Source of the DNA: Aquisalimonas sp. 2447
Lineage (GTDB): Bacteria; Pseudomonadota; Gammaproteobacteria; Nitrococcales; Aquisalimonadaceae
Direction: 5' to 3'
Length of the DNA: 64,000 nt
Assembly (NCBI RefSeq): GCF_012044895.1
Contig: NZ_CP050695.1
Location: 3,750,501 to 3,814,500 of the forward strand
In this document: piece by piece, positions 54,116 to 62,859 of the stretch
How the letters are laid out: every line of letters begins with the position of its first letter
How positions within the stretch are numbered: position 1 is the stretch's first letter
Program-made: the position numbers and the translations under genes
Notes under the pieces: generated by a model
Database searches by the model: none
Seen by the model: only the letters and a program-made list of their open reading frames with translations
Told to the model about the DNA's origin: nothing

Positions 54116-54577
54116 ATGGAATATCCCCAGCTGAAAAGAGCCGGTCTGAAAACAACCCTGCCGCGTGTCCGCGTGCTGGAGCTGTTGCAGTCGCTGCAGA
54201 ACGAAGACGGTCCGCATCACCTCACCGCCGAGGAGCTCTACCGGCGTCTGTCTGATGAGGGCTCGGATTTCAGCCTCGCCACTGTCTATCGCGTGCTCTC
54301 TCACTTCGAGACCGCCGGGCTGGTCAAACGCCACCACTTCGAGGGCGGACAGGCCCGCTTTGAACTGGCGGACGGTGAACACCACGACCACATTGTCTGC
54401 ATGCAGTGCGGCAAGGTGGAAGAGTTCGTCGACGACCTCATCGAAGAACGCCAGAAGCGCATTGCCCAGCAGCGCGAATTCGATCTGCGCGAGTATAGCC
54501 TGGTGCTTTACGCCAATTGCCTGCGGCGCTGCGACAACGAGGAAAAGGAGTCGGGGAGCGCGACAACCGGTCGCTGA
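54116..54577 (+). CDS. fur: Ferric uptake regulator-type protein
   Basis: A 153-residue Fur-type repressor: LKRAGLKTTLPRVRVLELLQSL, the recognition helix FSLATVYRVLSHFETAGLVKRHHFEGGQARFEL, the metal site HHDHIVCMQCGKVEEF with the first Cys pair, and a second Cys pair in ANCLRRC, as in Fur and Zur-like members. Length equals E. coli Fur (148). ATG 54116 (MEYPQLKRAG) is chosen. It is 83 nt after the Irr-like gene. The strong hairpin downstream separates it from the convergent peptidase gene. Confidence 0.9.
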   Translation: MEYPQLKRAGLKTTLPRVRVLELLQSLQNEDGPHHLTAEELYRRLSDEGSDFSLATVYRVLSHFETAGLVKRHHFEGGQARFELADGEHHDHIVCMQCGKVEEFVDDLIEERQKRIAQQREFDLREYSLVLYANCLRRCDNEEKESGSATTGR

Positions 54578-54664
54578 GCGCTCTGCACGCGCTGCATTCG
54601 GCGTCACGCCACGCCCAGTCCTTGCCTGCTTCACCCCCAAAACCGCAGTAGCCGCCAAACACCT

Positions 54665-54701
54665 CGGGTACGGGAACGACACACCGTCGTTCCCGTACCC
54701 G
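54665..54701. terminator. Perfect 16-bp hairpin between fur and the M42 peptidase gene
   Basis: CGGGTACGGGAACGAC-ACACC-GTCGTTCCCGTACCCG. Convergent genes lie on both sides, so it probably ends both transcripts, though neither side has a T run. Confidence 0.7.
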
Positions 54702-54708
54702 GTCGGTT

Positions 54709-55962
54709 TCACGAATCGCTTCCGTTCTCCGGCTTCGCCGATCCCTGATGCCCCAACGGGCTGGCCTGGTCCAGGCGCGGATGGTTGTCCAGGAACTCCC
54801 GATGGGGATCAGCCAGGGCATCCAGGGACTGGATGGTGTGGGTCAGCGCGTGGATGGCGGCAAGCACGTCACCGGTGTTCGCCGTCTCCGAAATGGTGTG
54901 CATGTTGCGGATGGGGAAACCCACCGAGGTGGCGGCGCAGTCCACCGAGGCCAGCACTCCGGCCATGCCGTCGGTGCCGGTATCCGCACCCACCATGTCA
55001 CGCTGCATGGGGATGTCGTACTCCTTCGCCGTACTCTCGATGACGCGGTTGAGCTGCTCGCTGGCGATGGACCCCACGGACATGGTGAAGCCCTTACCCA
55101 TCTCCAGCGGCGCCAGGCGCTTGTCGCCCATGCCCGGGGCTGCCACATAGTCGTGGTTGACGTCCACGCCGATGAGGGCATCGGGCTTGAGTTCGCCGGC
55201 CATCACCCGGCTGCCCAGGCGCCCGATCTCTTCGTAGGTGGCCATGGTGAACAACACCCGCACCTTCTCCGTACCACCGGCCTCGGCGATCAGCCGGGCA
55301 ATCTCGGCGGTGACGAAGCAGCCCAGGCCATTGTCCAGGTAGGCGCCGTAGAAGGTGTCCGGGCTGAAGCCGCGGCGGATGGGGCGGTCGAAGATGATGG
55401 AGTCGCCGGGCCGCACGCCCAGGTTCTCCACCTGCTGCTTCTTGTTCTCGCCGTGGATCTGCAGGTCCAGGTAGATCTGCTCCTTGGTCACGCCCTTCTT
55501 GCCGGTGCGTACCGCCTCGTCTGCAAAGTGGATGGCACCCAGCGCCTCCACGGTGCCACCCTCGATGACGCGGTAGCTGCCGGGGTTTTCCGGGTCCTCG
55601 CTGAACAGCTTCACCTCGTGACCGATGAGCACCGTGGGCAGGAAGGAGTCGGTGTTGATCCAGATCTTGCCGTCGTCGCCGATGGAGCGCACCTGCATGC
55701 GGATCTTGTCGGCGTGGCCGATGATCATCACCTTGAACATGTCGTCGCGGCCCGGGTGTGTGTCCAGCACCACGCCGGCGTGGCCCTTGAACTGGTGCAG
55801 ATGCCAGTCCTTGGGCGTGACGCGATCGAAATAGGGCTTCAGCACGCCATAGGTCATGGCGCCTTCCAGGCCAATGGGGCTGGGTGCGGCGAGAATCTCG
55901 CGCATCAGGGTGAACTGCTGCTCCGGCATGGGAGCCGCCCAGGGCTGCTTGTTGTCGCTCAT
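54709..55962 (-). CDS. M42-family metallo-aminopeptidase
   Basis: A 417-residue cytoplasmic aminopeptidase of the M42 (glutamyl aminopeptidase/FrvX) family, which forms large tetrahedral assemblies that trim peptides. Metal ligands are visible: IGHADKIRM (His), AYLDNGLGCF (bridging Asp), ATYEEIGRLGS (catalytic and ligand Glu), GVDVNHDYVAAPG (Asp) and MHTISETANTGDV (His). The ATG 55962 is preferred to an in-frame start 9 nt upstream. It could use peptides brought in by the ABC importer encoded upstream, but no operon links them. Confidence 0.9.
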   Translation of the reverse strand: MSDNKQPWAAPMPEQQFTLMREILAAPSPIGLEGAMTYGVLKPYFDRVTPKDWHLHQFKGHAGVVLDTHPGRDDMFKVMIIGHADKIRMQVRSIGDDGKIWINTDSFLPTVLIGHEVKLFSEDPENPGSYRVIEGGTVEALGAIHFADEAVRTGKKGVTKEQIYLDLQIHGENKKQQVENLGVRPGDSIIFDRPIRRGFSPDTFYGAYLDNGLGCFVTAEIARLIAEAGGTEKVRVLFTMATYEEIGRLGSRVMAGELKPDALIGVDVNHDYVAAPGMGDKRLAPLEMGKGFTMSVGSIASEQLNRVIESTAKEYDIPMQRDMVGADTGTDGMAGVLASVDCAATSVGFPIRNMHTISETANTGDVLAAIHALTHTIQSLDALADPHREFLDNHPRLDQASPLGHQGSAKPENGSDS

Positions 55963-56092
55963 TTGCCTCACTCTTTCACTGGTTGCGGGTCACTTCGTGA
56001 TGCCAGTCTGACAGATTCCGCACCCACCTGTGGACAGGCTTTACCGAAGCAGGCAGGCTCGTCGCTCGGCAGGCGCGGAGAGGGTCACGCCC

Positions 56093-56653
56093 ATGAGCAT
56101 ACAACGCTTCGCCTCGGTGCTGGCACTGGGCCTGGCCCTGAGTGCGTGTGCACAACACGGCGACCCGGAGGGCCGAGTGGTCAGCAACGACGCCAGCGCC
56201 TGGAGCCATCAGTCCGCGCCCCAGTGGCAGCCAGCCGGGCTTGCCGCCCAGCCGCGCCTGCAGGCACTGCGGGATGCGCTGCCGGACGATCCAGTCCACA
56301 CGCCGGAGGTCACCGACTGGGCGCCGGTAGGCGACGGGCATCCCGCCCGTGCGTTCGTGGCCGACGGGGCAACCGCCGACACACCCGCAGCATTACTGGC
56401 GCGGGTGGCCGACGTCCTGCCGGAGAACCGCTTCCTGGGCAAGGATATCTGGGAGCAGACACGGCGACTGCTTCGCGACGACGAGGGCCATGCCGTGGGC
56501 GTGGTCCTACACTGGGGCATGAAGGACGATGCCCTGGCGGGACGGGACTACCGGCTGCGCATGGAGCCCGACGGCGAGCAATGGCGGCTCATCGCGGTGG
56601 ACACGCGGCTGCAGTGCCGGAGAGGAATCAGTGACGAGGGCATCTGCCAGTGA
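56093..56653 (+). CDS. Hypothetical lipoprotein
   Basis: A 186-residue lipoprotein with signal ALGLALSAC (lipidated Cys about residue 17). The body contains DVLPENRFLGKDIWEQTRRLLRDDEGHAVGVVLHWGMKDDALAGRDYRLRMEPDGEQWRLIAVDTRLQCRRG; two Cys at the end could form a disulfide (LQCRRGISDEGIC). No family recognised. The ATG 56093 is chosen since it begins the signal peptide. Its stop overlaps the start of the EamA exporter gene (GTGA), so the two are coupled. Confidence 0.7.
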   Translation: MSIQRFASVLALGLALSACAQHGDPEGRVVSNDASAWSHQSAPQWQPAGLAAQPRLQALRDALPDDPVHTPEVTDWAPVGDGHPARAFVADGATADTPAALLARVADVLPENRFLGKDIWEQTRRLLRDDEGHAVGVVLHWGMKDDALAGRDYRLRMEPDGEQWRLIAVDTRLQCRRGISDEGICQ

Positions 56654-57558
56654 CCCCGGATCGGCGGCAGGAATTGCTGGCCGCCGGGGCGCTGAGCGCC
56701 GCGGTGCTGTTCTGGGCCGGTAACGCCGTGGTGGGCCGCGGCGTGGTGGGCGAAATTCCACCCGTCGCATTATCCTTCTGGCGCTGGGTGTTCGCCCTGC
56801 TCCTGTTGCTGCCCCTGGCCTGGCCGCACTTGGGACGCTCCCTGCCCGCGATCCGCCAGCACGTGGTGGTGCTCACCATACTGGGCGTTCTCAGCGCAGG
56901 CCTGTACAACACACTGCTCTATGGCGCCGCAGTCACCACCACGGCGGTAAACATCTCGCTGATCAGCGCCACCATGCCGGTGGTCATCGCCTTTGTCGCC
57001 TGGATCAGCGCCACCGAACGCCTCACCCGCCGGCAGGCGCTGGGTCTGGCCATCGCCCTGCCCGGCGTGGTCACCATCATCGCTCAGGGCTCGCTGGAGC
57101 GACTGCTGTCCCTCACCCTGGCACCGGGGGATCTGCTGATGCTGGTGGCGATCACCTCCTGGGCCCTCTACTCGGTGGTGTTGCGCCGGAATCCGCTGGG
57201 GCTGCACCCGGTGGTCCTGCTCACGTCTCTGGTGGCCCTGGCACTGCCGTTCATCTTCGTCATCTACATGATCGAAATTGCCGCCGGGGTGACTTTCACG
57301 CCAAAACTCAGCCACGCCCCGGCGTTCGTCTATGTGGCCATCTTCCCTTCCATCCTCTCGTACCTGGGCTGGAACTACGGGGTGCAGATGATCGGCCCGG
57401 GGAAGTCGGGCATGTTCCTGTACCTGATGCCGCTGTTCACCGCCGCGCTGGCACTGCCCCTGCTGGGCGAGCGGCTGCACGGCTACCATGCCGTGGGTGC
57501 GACGCTGATCCTGCTGGGCCTGTACCTGGCAACCTGGGGCAGCAGGCCGCGGGCATAG
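56650..57558 (+). CDS. EamA/DMT-family membrane transporter
   Basis: A ten-helix drug/metabolite exporter of the EamA family, 302 residues, two repeats: AVLFWAGNAVVGRGVVGEIPPVALSFWRWVFALLLLLPLA and its second-half equivalent, with SPG-like turn SKSGMFLYLMPLFTAALALPLLGERLHGYHAVGATLILLGLYLA. It starts with GTG 56650 inside the preceding lipoprotein stop. Substrate cannot be told; amino acids or their metabolites are typical. Confidence 0.88.
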   Translation: MTPDRRQELLAAGALSAAVLFWAGNAVVGRGVVGEIPPVALSFWRWVFALLLLLPLAWPHLGRSLPAIRQHVVVLTILGVLSAGLYNTLLYGAAVTTTAVNISLISATMPVVIAFVAWISATERLTRRQALGLAIALPGVVTIIAQGSLERLLSLTLAPGDLLMLVAITSWALYSVVLRRNPLGLHPVVLLTSLVALALPFIFVIYMIEIAAGVTFTPKLSHAPAFVYVAIFPSILSYLGWNYGVQMIGPGKSGMFLYLMPLFTAALALPLLGERLHGYHAVGATLILLGLYLATWGSRPRA

Positions 57559-57626
57559 GCCGTTTGCCATGCGCCGCAGGCTTAGTAGACTGAACGTTTA
57601 ACGGTCACTCCCCACGGAGAACAGCC

Positions 57627-58955
57627 ATGCGCCAGCAACCCACCCTCTTCGTCCTGTTCACTGCGCCCTTTGCCGCCCTGGCGGACGGATCGGAGCTGGT
57701 GGACCGCGAGCGCAATCTCCATATCCCGGCGGACGCGGATGCCCGGGACAGTCTTCATGTCGCCGCCACCTTCGACGACGACAAGTTCCGGCTCCACTAC
57801 CGCTACGAGACCGACAACCCGAGCTGGTACCACCAGTACTGGCGCTACGAGGATGGCGAGTGGGTGCGCTACGGCTCCGGCTCTCCCGGCCCCGACGCAC
57901 ACCGGCTCTACGAGGATCGCATTTCCATGATGCTGGACGATGGCTCCGTGGACGGCTTTGACCGCTACGGTGGCTGGATGCTCATCCATGAGGGTATGCG
58001 CACCCTGACCTCGGCAGCGGACGAAGAGCAGGTCACTGACCACCCGAAGCTCGGCGAGGAAATGGGACGCAGCGACGTACGCAAGTACCTCCCGCAGAGC
58101 CGGGACGTGGACGACCCCGGCGATCTGTCCTGGGATGCCATTCGCGATGACGACGAACTCGCCGAACTCCAGGACGACGGCGTATTTCTGGATCTGTGGC
58201 AGTGGCGGGCGCATCGCAGTCACCCCATGGGCGTCGCCGACAACGGTTATGTGCTGCACTACCGCCTCTCCTCCCAGGGGCGCAGCATGTTCACCGACAA
58301 CTGGGACGACGAGGCCGGGCAGCCCGCCTACATGTTCGACCCGGACACCACCGGTCGCCGCGCCCTGGACTGGGACGCGCTCGTCAACCGCGAGTACGGG
58401 CAGGACGACCCGTACTTCATCGCCGAGCACAACGCCGTCCCCTTCGACCCGGAGCACGACTGGCAGGAAGGCGACGTGATCCCGCAGCGGTTCCTGCGCC
58501 AGCCCGACGGCAGCCGCGGCGCCATCCGCGCTGACGGCGGCTACGAGGACGGCAACTGGCGGATCACCCTGACCCGCACCATGGAGGCGCCCAACCGCCT
58601 GGACAGCAAAACCCTGGCGCCCGGGGAGACCTACAACGTGGCCTTCGCGGTGCACTCGGGTTCGGTGGGCGCCCGCTGGCACCGGGTGTCACTGCCGCAG
58701 ACCCTGGGGCTGGATGTCGACGAGGCCGATGTGGTCGCCGTCAGGACCGACGGCGAGCCGGACGAGGACGCCCTGAAGTGGACTGAAATCCCACTGATCT
58801 ACCCCGGCCAGGTGACCTGGCAGTGGCTCCACGGCGACCACCCTGGCGGCGAGCAAGTCCGCGAGGGCGAGATCGGCGTGCGGGATTTCCACGACCTGGA
58901 CGAGCTCCAGCAGTTCATTCTCGACCTGGAGCGCCGCCGCGCCGGGCAGGAGTGA
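57627..58955 (+). CDS. Exported ethylbenzene-dehydrogenase-type haem-binding protein
   Basis: A 442-residue exported protein with the haem-binding domain of the gamma subunit of DMSO-reductase-type dehydrogenases. Supporting parts are LHYRYETDNPSWYHQYWRYEDGEWVRYG, DRISMMLDDGSVDGFDRYGGWMLIHEGMR, MEAPNRLDSKTLAPGETYNVAFAVHSGSVGARWHRVSLPQTLGLD, and the Met/His-type axial ligand region (LIHEGMR). An N-terminal signal (LFVLFTAPFAALA) is present. No molybdenum subunit lies nearby, so it may serve as a free-standing b-type cytochrome. The gene's last 41 bp overlap the end of the convergent monooxygenase gene. Confidence 0.8.
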   Translation: MRQQPTLFVLFTAPFAALADGSELVDRERNLHIPADADARDSLHVAATFDDDKFRLHYRYETDNPSWYHQYWRYEDGEWVRYGSGSPGPDAHRLYEDRISMMLDDGSVDGFDRYGGWMLIHEGMRTLTSAADEEQVTDHPKLGEEMGRSDVRKYLPQSRDVDDPGDLSWDAIRDDDELAELQDDGVFLDLWQWRAHRSHPMGVADNGYVLHYRLSSQGRSMFTDNWDDEAGQPAYMFDPDTTGRRALDWDALVNREYGQDDPYFIAEHNAVPFDPEHDWQEGDVIPQRFLRQPDGSRGAIRADGGYEDGNWRITLTRTMEAPNRLDSKTLAPGETYNVAFAVHSGSVGARWHRVSLPQTLGLDVDEADVVAVRTDGEPDEDALKWTEIPLIYPGQVTWQWLHGDHPGGEQVREGEIGVRDFHDLDELQQFILDLERRRAGQE

Positions 58956-60459
58956 TGTGCGGCGCCCGCGGACTGCCGCGCTCGACCCGGTAGGCGGCCA
59001 TGTCGAAGCGCCGCGTCTGGCGCCGGAACCGCCAGGTGAACTCCGGCCACAGCGTGACATTACGGCCACTGGCCGGGTGCAGGTACCAGCTGCGGCAGCC
59101 GCCGGTGTTCCACACCGCGCCGCTGAGGCGGCTCTGCACCCGGGCGTTGTAGGCGGACTCGGCTTCGGCAAGCACCTCGACGCTGGTGATCCGCTCCCGG
59201 TCCATGCGACGTAGCGCATCCATGACGTAGCGGATCTGCGATTCGATCATGTAGACCACGGAGCTGTGCCCGAGGCCGGTGTTTGGCCCCATGAGAAAGA
59301 ACAGGTTGGGGAAACCGGCCACGGTGGTGCCCTTGTACGCTGCCGGGCCATCCCGCCACAGTGTGCCGAGATCCTGACCGTCGCGACCGACAATCATGCC
59401 CTCGGGCACCGGATCCGCCGCATGGAAGCCGGTGCCGAGGATCAGCGCGTCCACCTCCCGCTCGTTACCGTCACCATCCACCACGCTGTGCTCGCGGATC
59501 TCACTGATTCCGGCAGTGATCAGATCCACGTTGGGCCGGGTCACCGCCGGGTAATAGTCGTCGGAGATCAGTACGCGCTTGCAGCCAAAGGTGTAATCGG
59601 GGGTCAGCCGACGCCTCAGCTCCGGGTCGGGCACCTGTCGGCGGAGATGCCGCAGTGCCTGGCGTTGCGGCAGGGCCATGAGACGCGGATTGATGGCGAA
59701 GGGCAGCACGCGCCCTTCGAGAACGCCGTAGATGGCGCCACGCACGAGCTTCTGCACAGCCGGCCAGCGCCGGTACAGCCGCTGCTTCCAGGCAGCGATG
59801 GGGCGATCCGGCTTGGGCACGATCCAGGGCGGCGTGCGCTGGTAGAGGTCCAGCCGCTGGACCAGTGGCTGGATCTGCGGCACGAACTGGATGGCCGATG
59901 CGCCGGTGCCGATCACCGCCACCCGCTCGCCGGCTGGATCGTAGTCGTGATCCCACTGCTGGGAGTGGAAAGTACGGCCGCGGAAGTGCTGGATGCCGGG
60001 GATGTCCGGAAGGGCAGGCCTCGACAGACCGCCCATGCCCGAGACCACGACATCCGCACTCCAGTGGCCGGCGTCCGTCTCCACCCACCAGCAGCGTCGC
60101 GACTCATCCCAGAGCAGCCGCTTCACGGCGGTACGCAGGCGCACGTGCCGGCGGACGTCGTACTTGTCGGCGCAGTGATTGAGGTAGTCACGGATCTCCG
60201 GCTGCGTGGCATACAGCCGTGACCACGCCGGGTTGAGTTCGAAGGAGAAGGAATACAGGTGCGACTGCACGTCGCAGGCACAGCCGGGGTAGCGGTTCAC
60301 CCACCAGGTACCGCCGATGCCGCCTTCCTGCTCGAGCACCAGGAAGTCCTCTTCGCCGTATTCCTTCAGGCGAATGGCGGTGCCCAGGCCGGAGAACCCG
60401 GAACCGATGATGATGACGCGGTGATGGCGCGGGGTCGTATCGGCCGTGGCGTGGTCCAT
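58915..60459 (-). CDS. Flavin-dependent Baeyer-Villiger-type monooxygenase
   Basis: A 514-residue FAD/NADPH monooxygenase. The FAD Rossmann motif VIIIGSGFSGLGTAIRL is near residue 15, the NADPH motif VAVIGTGASAIQFVPQI near 185, and the type I Baeyer-Villiger signature FRGRTFHSQQWDHD lies between (HxxxW[D]). Such enzymes insert oxygen next to a ketone or hydroxylate N and S atoms. Start ATG 60459 (MDHATADTTPRHH) is chosen as nearest the family. Its end overlaps the convergent haem-binding gene by 41 bp, and a REPIN-like repeat lies upstream. Substrate unknown. Confidence 0.88.
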   Translation of the reverse strand: MDHATADTTPRHHRVIIIGSGFSGLGTAIRLKEYGEEDFLVLEQEGGIGGTWWVNRYPGCACDVQSHLYSFSFELNPAWSRLYATQPEIRDYLNHCADKYDVRRHVRLRTAVKRLLWDESRRCWWVETDAGHWSADVVVSGMGGLSRPALPDIPGIQHFRGRTFHSQQWDHDYDPAGERVAVIGTGASAIQFVPQIQPLVQRLDLYQRTPPWIVPKPDRPIAAWKQRLYRRWPAVQKLVRGAIYGVLEGRVLPFAINPRLMALPQRQALRHLRRQVPDPELRRRLTPDYTFGCKRVLISDDYYPAVTRPNVDLITAGISEIREHSVVDGDGNEREVDALILGTGFHAADPVPEGMIVGRDGQDLGTLWRDGPAAYKGTTVAGFPNLFFLMGPNTGLGHSSVVYMIESQIRYVMDALRRMDRERITSVEVLAEAESAYNARVQSRLSGAVWNTGGCRSWYLHPASGRNVTLWPEFTWRFRRQTRRFDMAAYRVERGSPRAPHITPARRGGAPGRE

Positions 60460-60509
60460 CCCTTGTTCCTCCTCCGGGCCCCGGCCCGCCGGGTGTGTCC
60501 GCAGCATCC

Positions 60510-60580
60510 GTAGGGCGGACCTTCAGGTCCGCCGAAAAAAGACACGCAAGCCCAGGCCGCTTCCCGAAGCCCCGCCCTAC
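60510..60580. repeat. Palindromic repeat with degenerate partner (REPIN-like), copy 4
   Basis: An intact unit GTAG, GGCGGACC-TTCA-GGTCCGCC (60510-60533) followed 38 bp later by a broken inverse end CCGCCCTAC (60572-60580). Located in the 180-bp gap before the NAD kinase gene terminus, between two minus-strand genes. Confidence 0.8.
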
Positions 60581-60638
60581 GCCTTTGCCGCGTGTCTCGA
60601 GACTGTCCGTGGAAGCGACATCAACGCCTCGGACAACG

Positions 60639-61406
60639 TCAGGGCAGGAACTGCTCCTTGACGATGCGCTCCTCCAGGTTATGCTCCGGATCGAACCACA
60701 GGGTCAGGGCCCGCTCCGGGTCCTCGCGGATGCTCACGTAGCGCACGTCGCGCACCTCGGTGAAGTCTGCCACGGCACTGACCGGGCGCTTGGGGGTGTC
60801 CAGGATCTCGAACTCCACGTGGGCACTGTTGAGCAACACCGCGCCGCGCCAGCGCCGTGGCCGGAAGGCAACGATGGAGGTGAGTGCCAGCACGCCGCCG
60901 CGCAGCGGCAGTATGGGACCGTCGGCGGAGAGGTTGTAGGCGGTGCTGCCCGCCGGCGTGGCCACCAGCACACCGTCACAGGTGAGCTCTTCCAGGCGCA
61001 CCACCTCGTCCACCTTGATGCGAATCTTGGCCGTCTGACGGGTTTCGCGCAGCAATGAGACCTCGTTGATGGCGTATCCCTCACGCCACTCACCACCGGC
61101 GGTGTAGGCGCGCATGTGCAACGGCTTGATGGTCACCGGCTGCGCCTGGGCCAGGCGTTCATGCAGGCCTTCAATATCCAGGCGATTCATGAGAAAGCCG
61201 ACACTGCCGCAGTTGAGACCGAACACCGGCTTGCCCAGGTTCATGTACCGGTGAAGGGTTCGCAGCATGAGGCCGTCCCCGCCCAGGGCGATGAGCACAT
61301 CCGCCTCGCTGGGCGGCACCGTATCGTACCGCTTCAGGAGCTCTACCTCGGCATCCTGAGCATTCTCCGAGGTGCTGCTGATGATGGCGATACGCGGTTG
61401 TTCCAT
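60639..61406 (-). CDS. nadK: NAD kinase
   Basis: NadK phosphorylates NAD to NADP. The 255 residues are shorter than E. coli NadK (292) and have the short N-terminus seen in several proteobacteria. The phosphate-binding GGDG is in [15 protein letters not shown], followed by [24 protein letters not shown] and the NAD-binding [23 protein letters not shown]. The catalytic Asp and the GSTAY set are intact. It is 37 nt downstream of the MFS transporter gene on the same strand. Confidence 0.94.
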   Translation of the reverse strand: MEQPRIAIISSTSENAQDAEVELLKRYDTVPPSEADVLIALGGDGLMLRTLHRYMNLGKPVFGLNCGSVGFLMNRLDIEGLHERLAQAQPVTIKPLHMRAYTAGGEWREGYAINEVSLLRETRQTAKIRIKVDEVVRLEELTCDGVLVATPAGSTAYNLSADGPILPLRGGVLALTSIVAFRPRRWRGAVLLNSAHVEFEILDTPKRPVSAVADFTEVRDVRYVSIREDPERALTLWFDPEHNLEERIVKEQFLP

Positions 61407-61442
61407 GTGATCCCCTGGGTGATTGCGATGCCCCGCATCACT

Positions 61443-62828
61443 CTAACCGATGCGGCCACCGTTGGCGGCATACTCGGCGTCCCACTGCCGTGCGGCCCTT
61501 TGCGCCCGGGCCTGATTCACGGGCAGGCAGATCATGATGGCGATGATGAACAGCGCCGCGCAGAACAGGATCGAGGCCTGCAGACCCACCTGGGCCTGCA
61601 GCAGCCCCAGACCGATGATTCCGAACATCCCGGCCGTCTTGTTCGCCAGACCCCAGAAACCGAAGAACTCCGCGGCCTTGGCCTCGGGCGAGAACAGCCC
61701 CACCAGCGTGCGGCTGGCGGATTGGCTGGACCCGAGACTCACCCCGGCCAGGCAACCCACCACCAGGAACAGGTGCTGGGCTTCCCAGTCCGCACCGAAG
61801 GTATCGTTCACCCATTCGGTCACCTCGGGCGTGCCCCAGATGGCCAGAATCGCCAGCACCCAGAGCGTCAGCGTGCCGATGTAGGTGGGCTTCGCGCCAA
61901 GCCGGTCCTGCAGGGCACCGAAGCCGAGCGCGCCGATGGCGGCGGTGATCTGGACGATGATGAACATGATATTGCGAATGTTCTCGTCCCAGCCGATCAC
62001 CTGGGCGCCGTAGATGAAGGCGAAGGTGATGATGATATAGATCCCGCCCATGGAGAACAGCACCGACGACAGAAAGATGGCGAGATCGCGGAACCGGGCG
62101 ATATCACGGATGGTGTCACCGATGCGCTTGAACCCCAGGGAAACGTAGCCGCGGTCAGTGGGCCGGGCCTGGGGCACACCCCGTTCACGCAGGAACAGGA
62201 ATGTGGGAATGGCCGCCAGCAGGAAGAACCCGGCGGCGAAGGGACCCACCCAGCGGATACGCTCGAAGTTCTCGGCAGTGGCGTCGCCGAGAAAGGCCAG
62301 GGTGAACGCGGCGGCAAACAGGCCGCCGATGTAGCCCAGCGCCCAGCCGAAGCCCGAAATCTTTCCCAGGGAACGCGCCGGGCCCAGTTCGGGCAGGAAG
62401 GCGGCGATGAAGTTCTCGCCGATGGCGTAGGCAAAGTTGGAGCAGATGATCAGGATCACGCCGAGGATGATGTACCCGGGCTCCACGAAATAGAGCAGCG
62501 CCGTGGCGGTGACCGTTGCGATGTAGCTGGCAAAAAGGAAACGCTTCTTGCTGGCGGAGTAGTCCATGATGGCGCCACAAACCGGACCGGACACCACCAC
62601 CAGGAAGTAGCTTACCGCCAGGGACAGGCTCCACAGCAGGTTGCCCAGGCGGTAGTCATCCCCCCGGTCGCCGACGATCACCGTGGTGAACATATCGCCG
62701 AAGACCACGGTGATGATCAAAAGCGTGTACGCCTGGTTGGCGAAATCGAACATGGCCCAGCCGAAGATCTCGCGCTTGGGCGCCAGGGGCCTCTCTGTTG
62801 TTCCCGTCGCGCTCTCCGCACTGCTCAT
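61443..62828 (-). CDS. MFS transporter (UMF1/Atg22-like family)
   Basis: A 461-residue membrane transporter with about twelve helices, related to UMF1 and the vacuolar effluxer Atg22: GWAMFDFANQAYTLLIITVVFGDMF is the family's N-terminal helix signature, followed by GNLLWSLSLAVSYFLVVVSGPVCGAIMDYSASKKRFLFA. ATG 62828 gives the usual N-terminus; an upstream in-frame stretch is not family-like. Substrate unknown; amino acids are suggested for the yeast relatives. It precedes nadK in the same direction, 37 nt apart. Confidence 0.85.
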   Translation of the reverse strand: MSSAESATGTTERPLAPKREIFGWAMFDFANQAYTLLIITVVFGDMFTTVIVGDRGDDYRLGNLLWSLSLAVSYFLVVVSGPVCGAIMDYSASKKRFLFASYIATVTATALLYFVEPGYIILGVILIICSNFAYAIGENFIAAFLPELGPARSLGKISGFGWALGYIGGLFAAAFTLAFLGDATAENFERIRWVGPFAAGFFLLAAIPTFLFLRERGVPQARPTDRGYVSLGFKRIGDTIRDIARFRDLAIFLSSVLFSMGGIYIIITFAFIYGAQVIGWDENIRNIMFIIVQITAAIGALGFGALQDRLGAKPTYIGTLTLWVLAILAIWGTPEVTEWVNDTFGADWEAQHLFLVVGCLAGVSLGSSQSASRTLVGLFSPEAKAAEFFGFWGLANKTAGMFGIIGLGLLQAQVGLQASILFCAALFIIAIMICLPVNQARAQRAARQWDAEYAANGGRIG

Positions 62829-62859
62829 TCGTGTTCTCCGGGCATCGTCCTGGCTGGCA

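Noticed and set aside
54748-56634. 628-codon plus-strand frame opposite the M42 peptidase
   Set aside because: All M42 metal ligands are in the minus-strand product; the plus-strand frame shows none.
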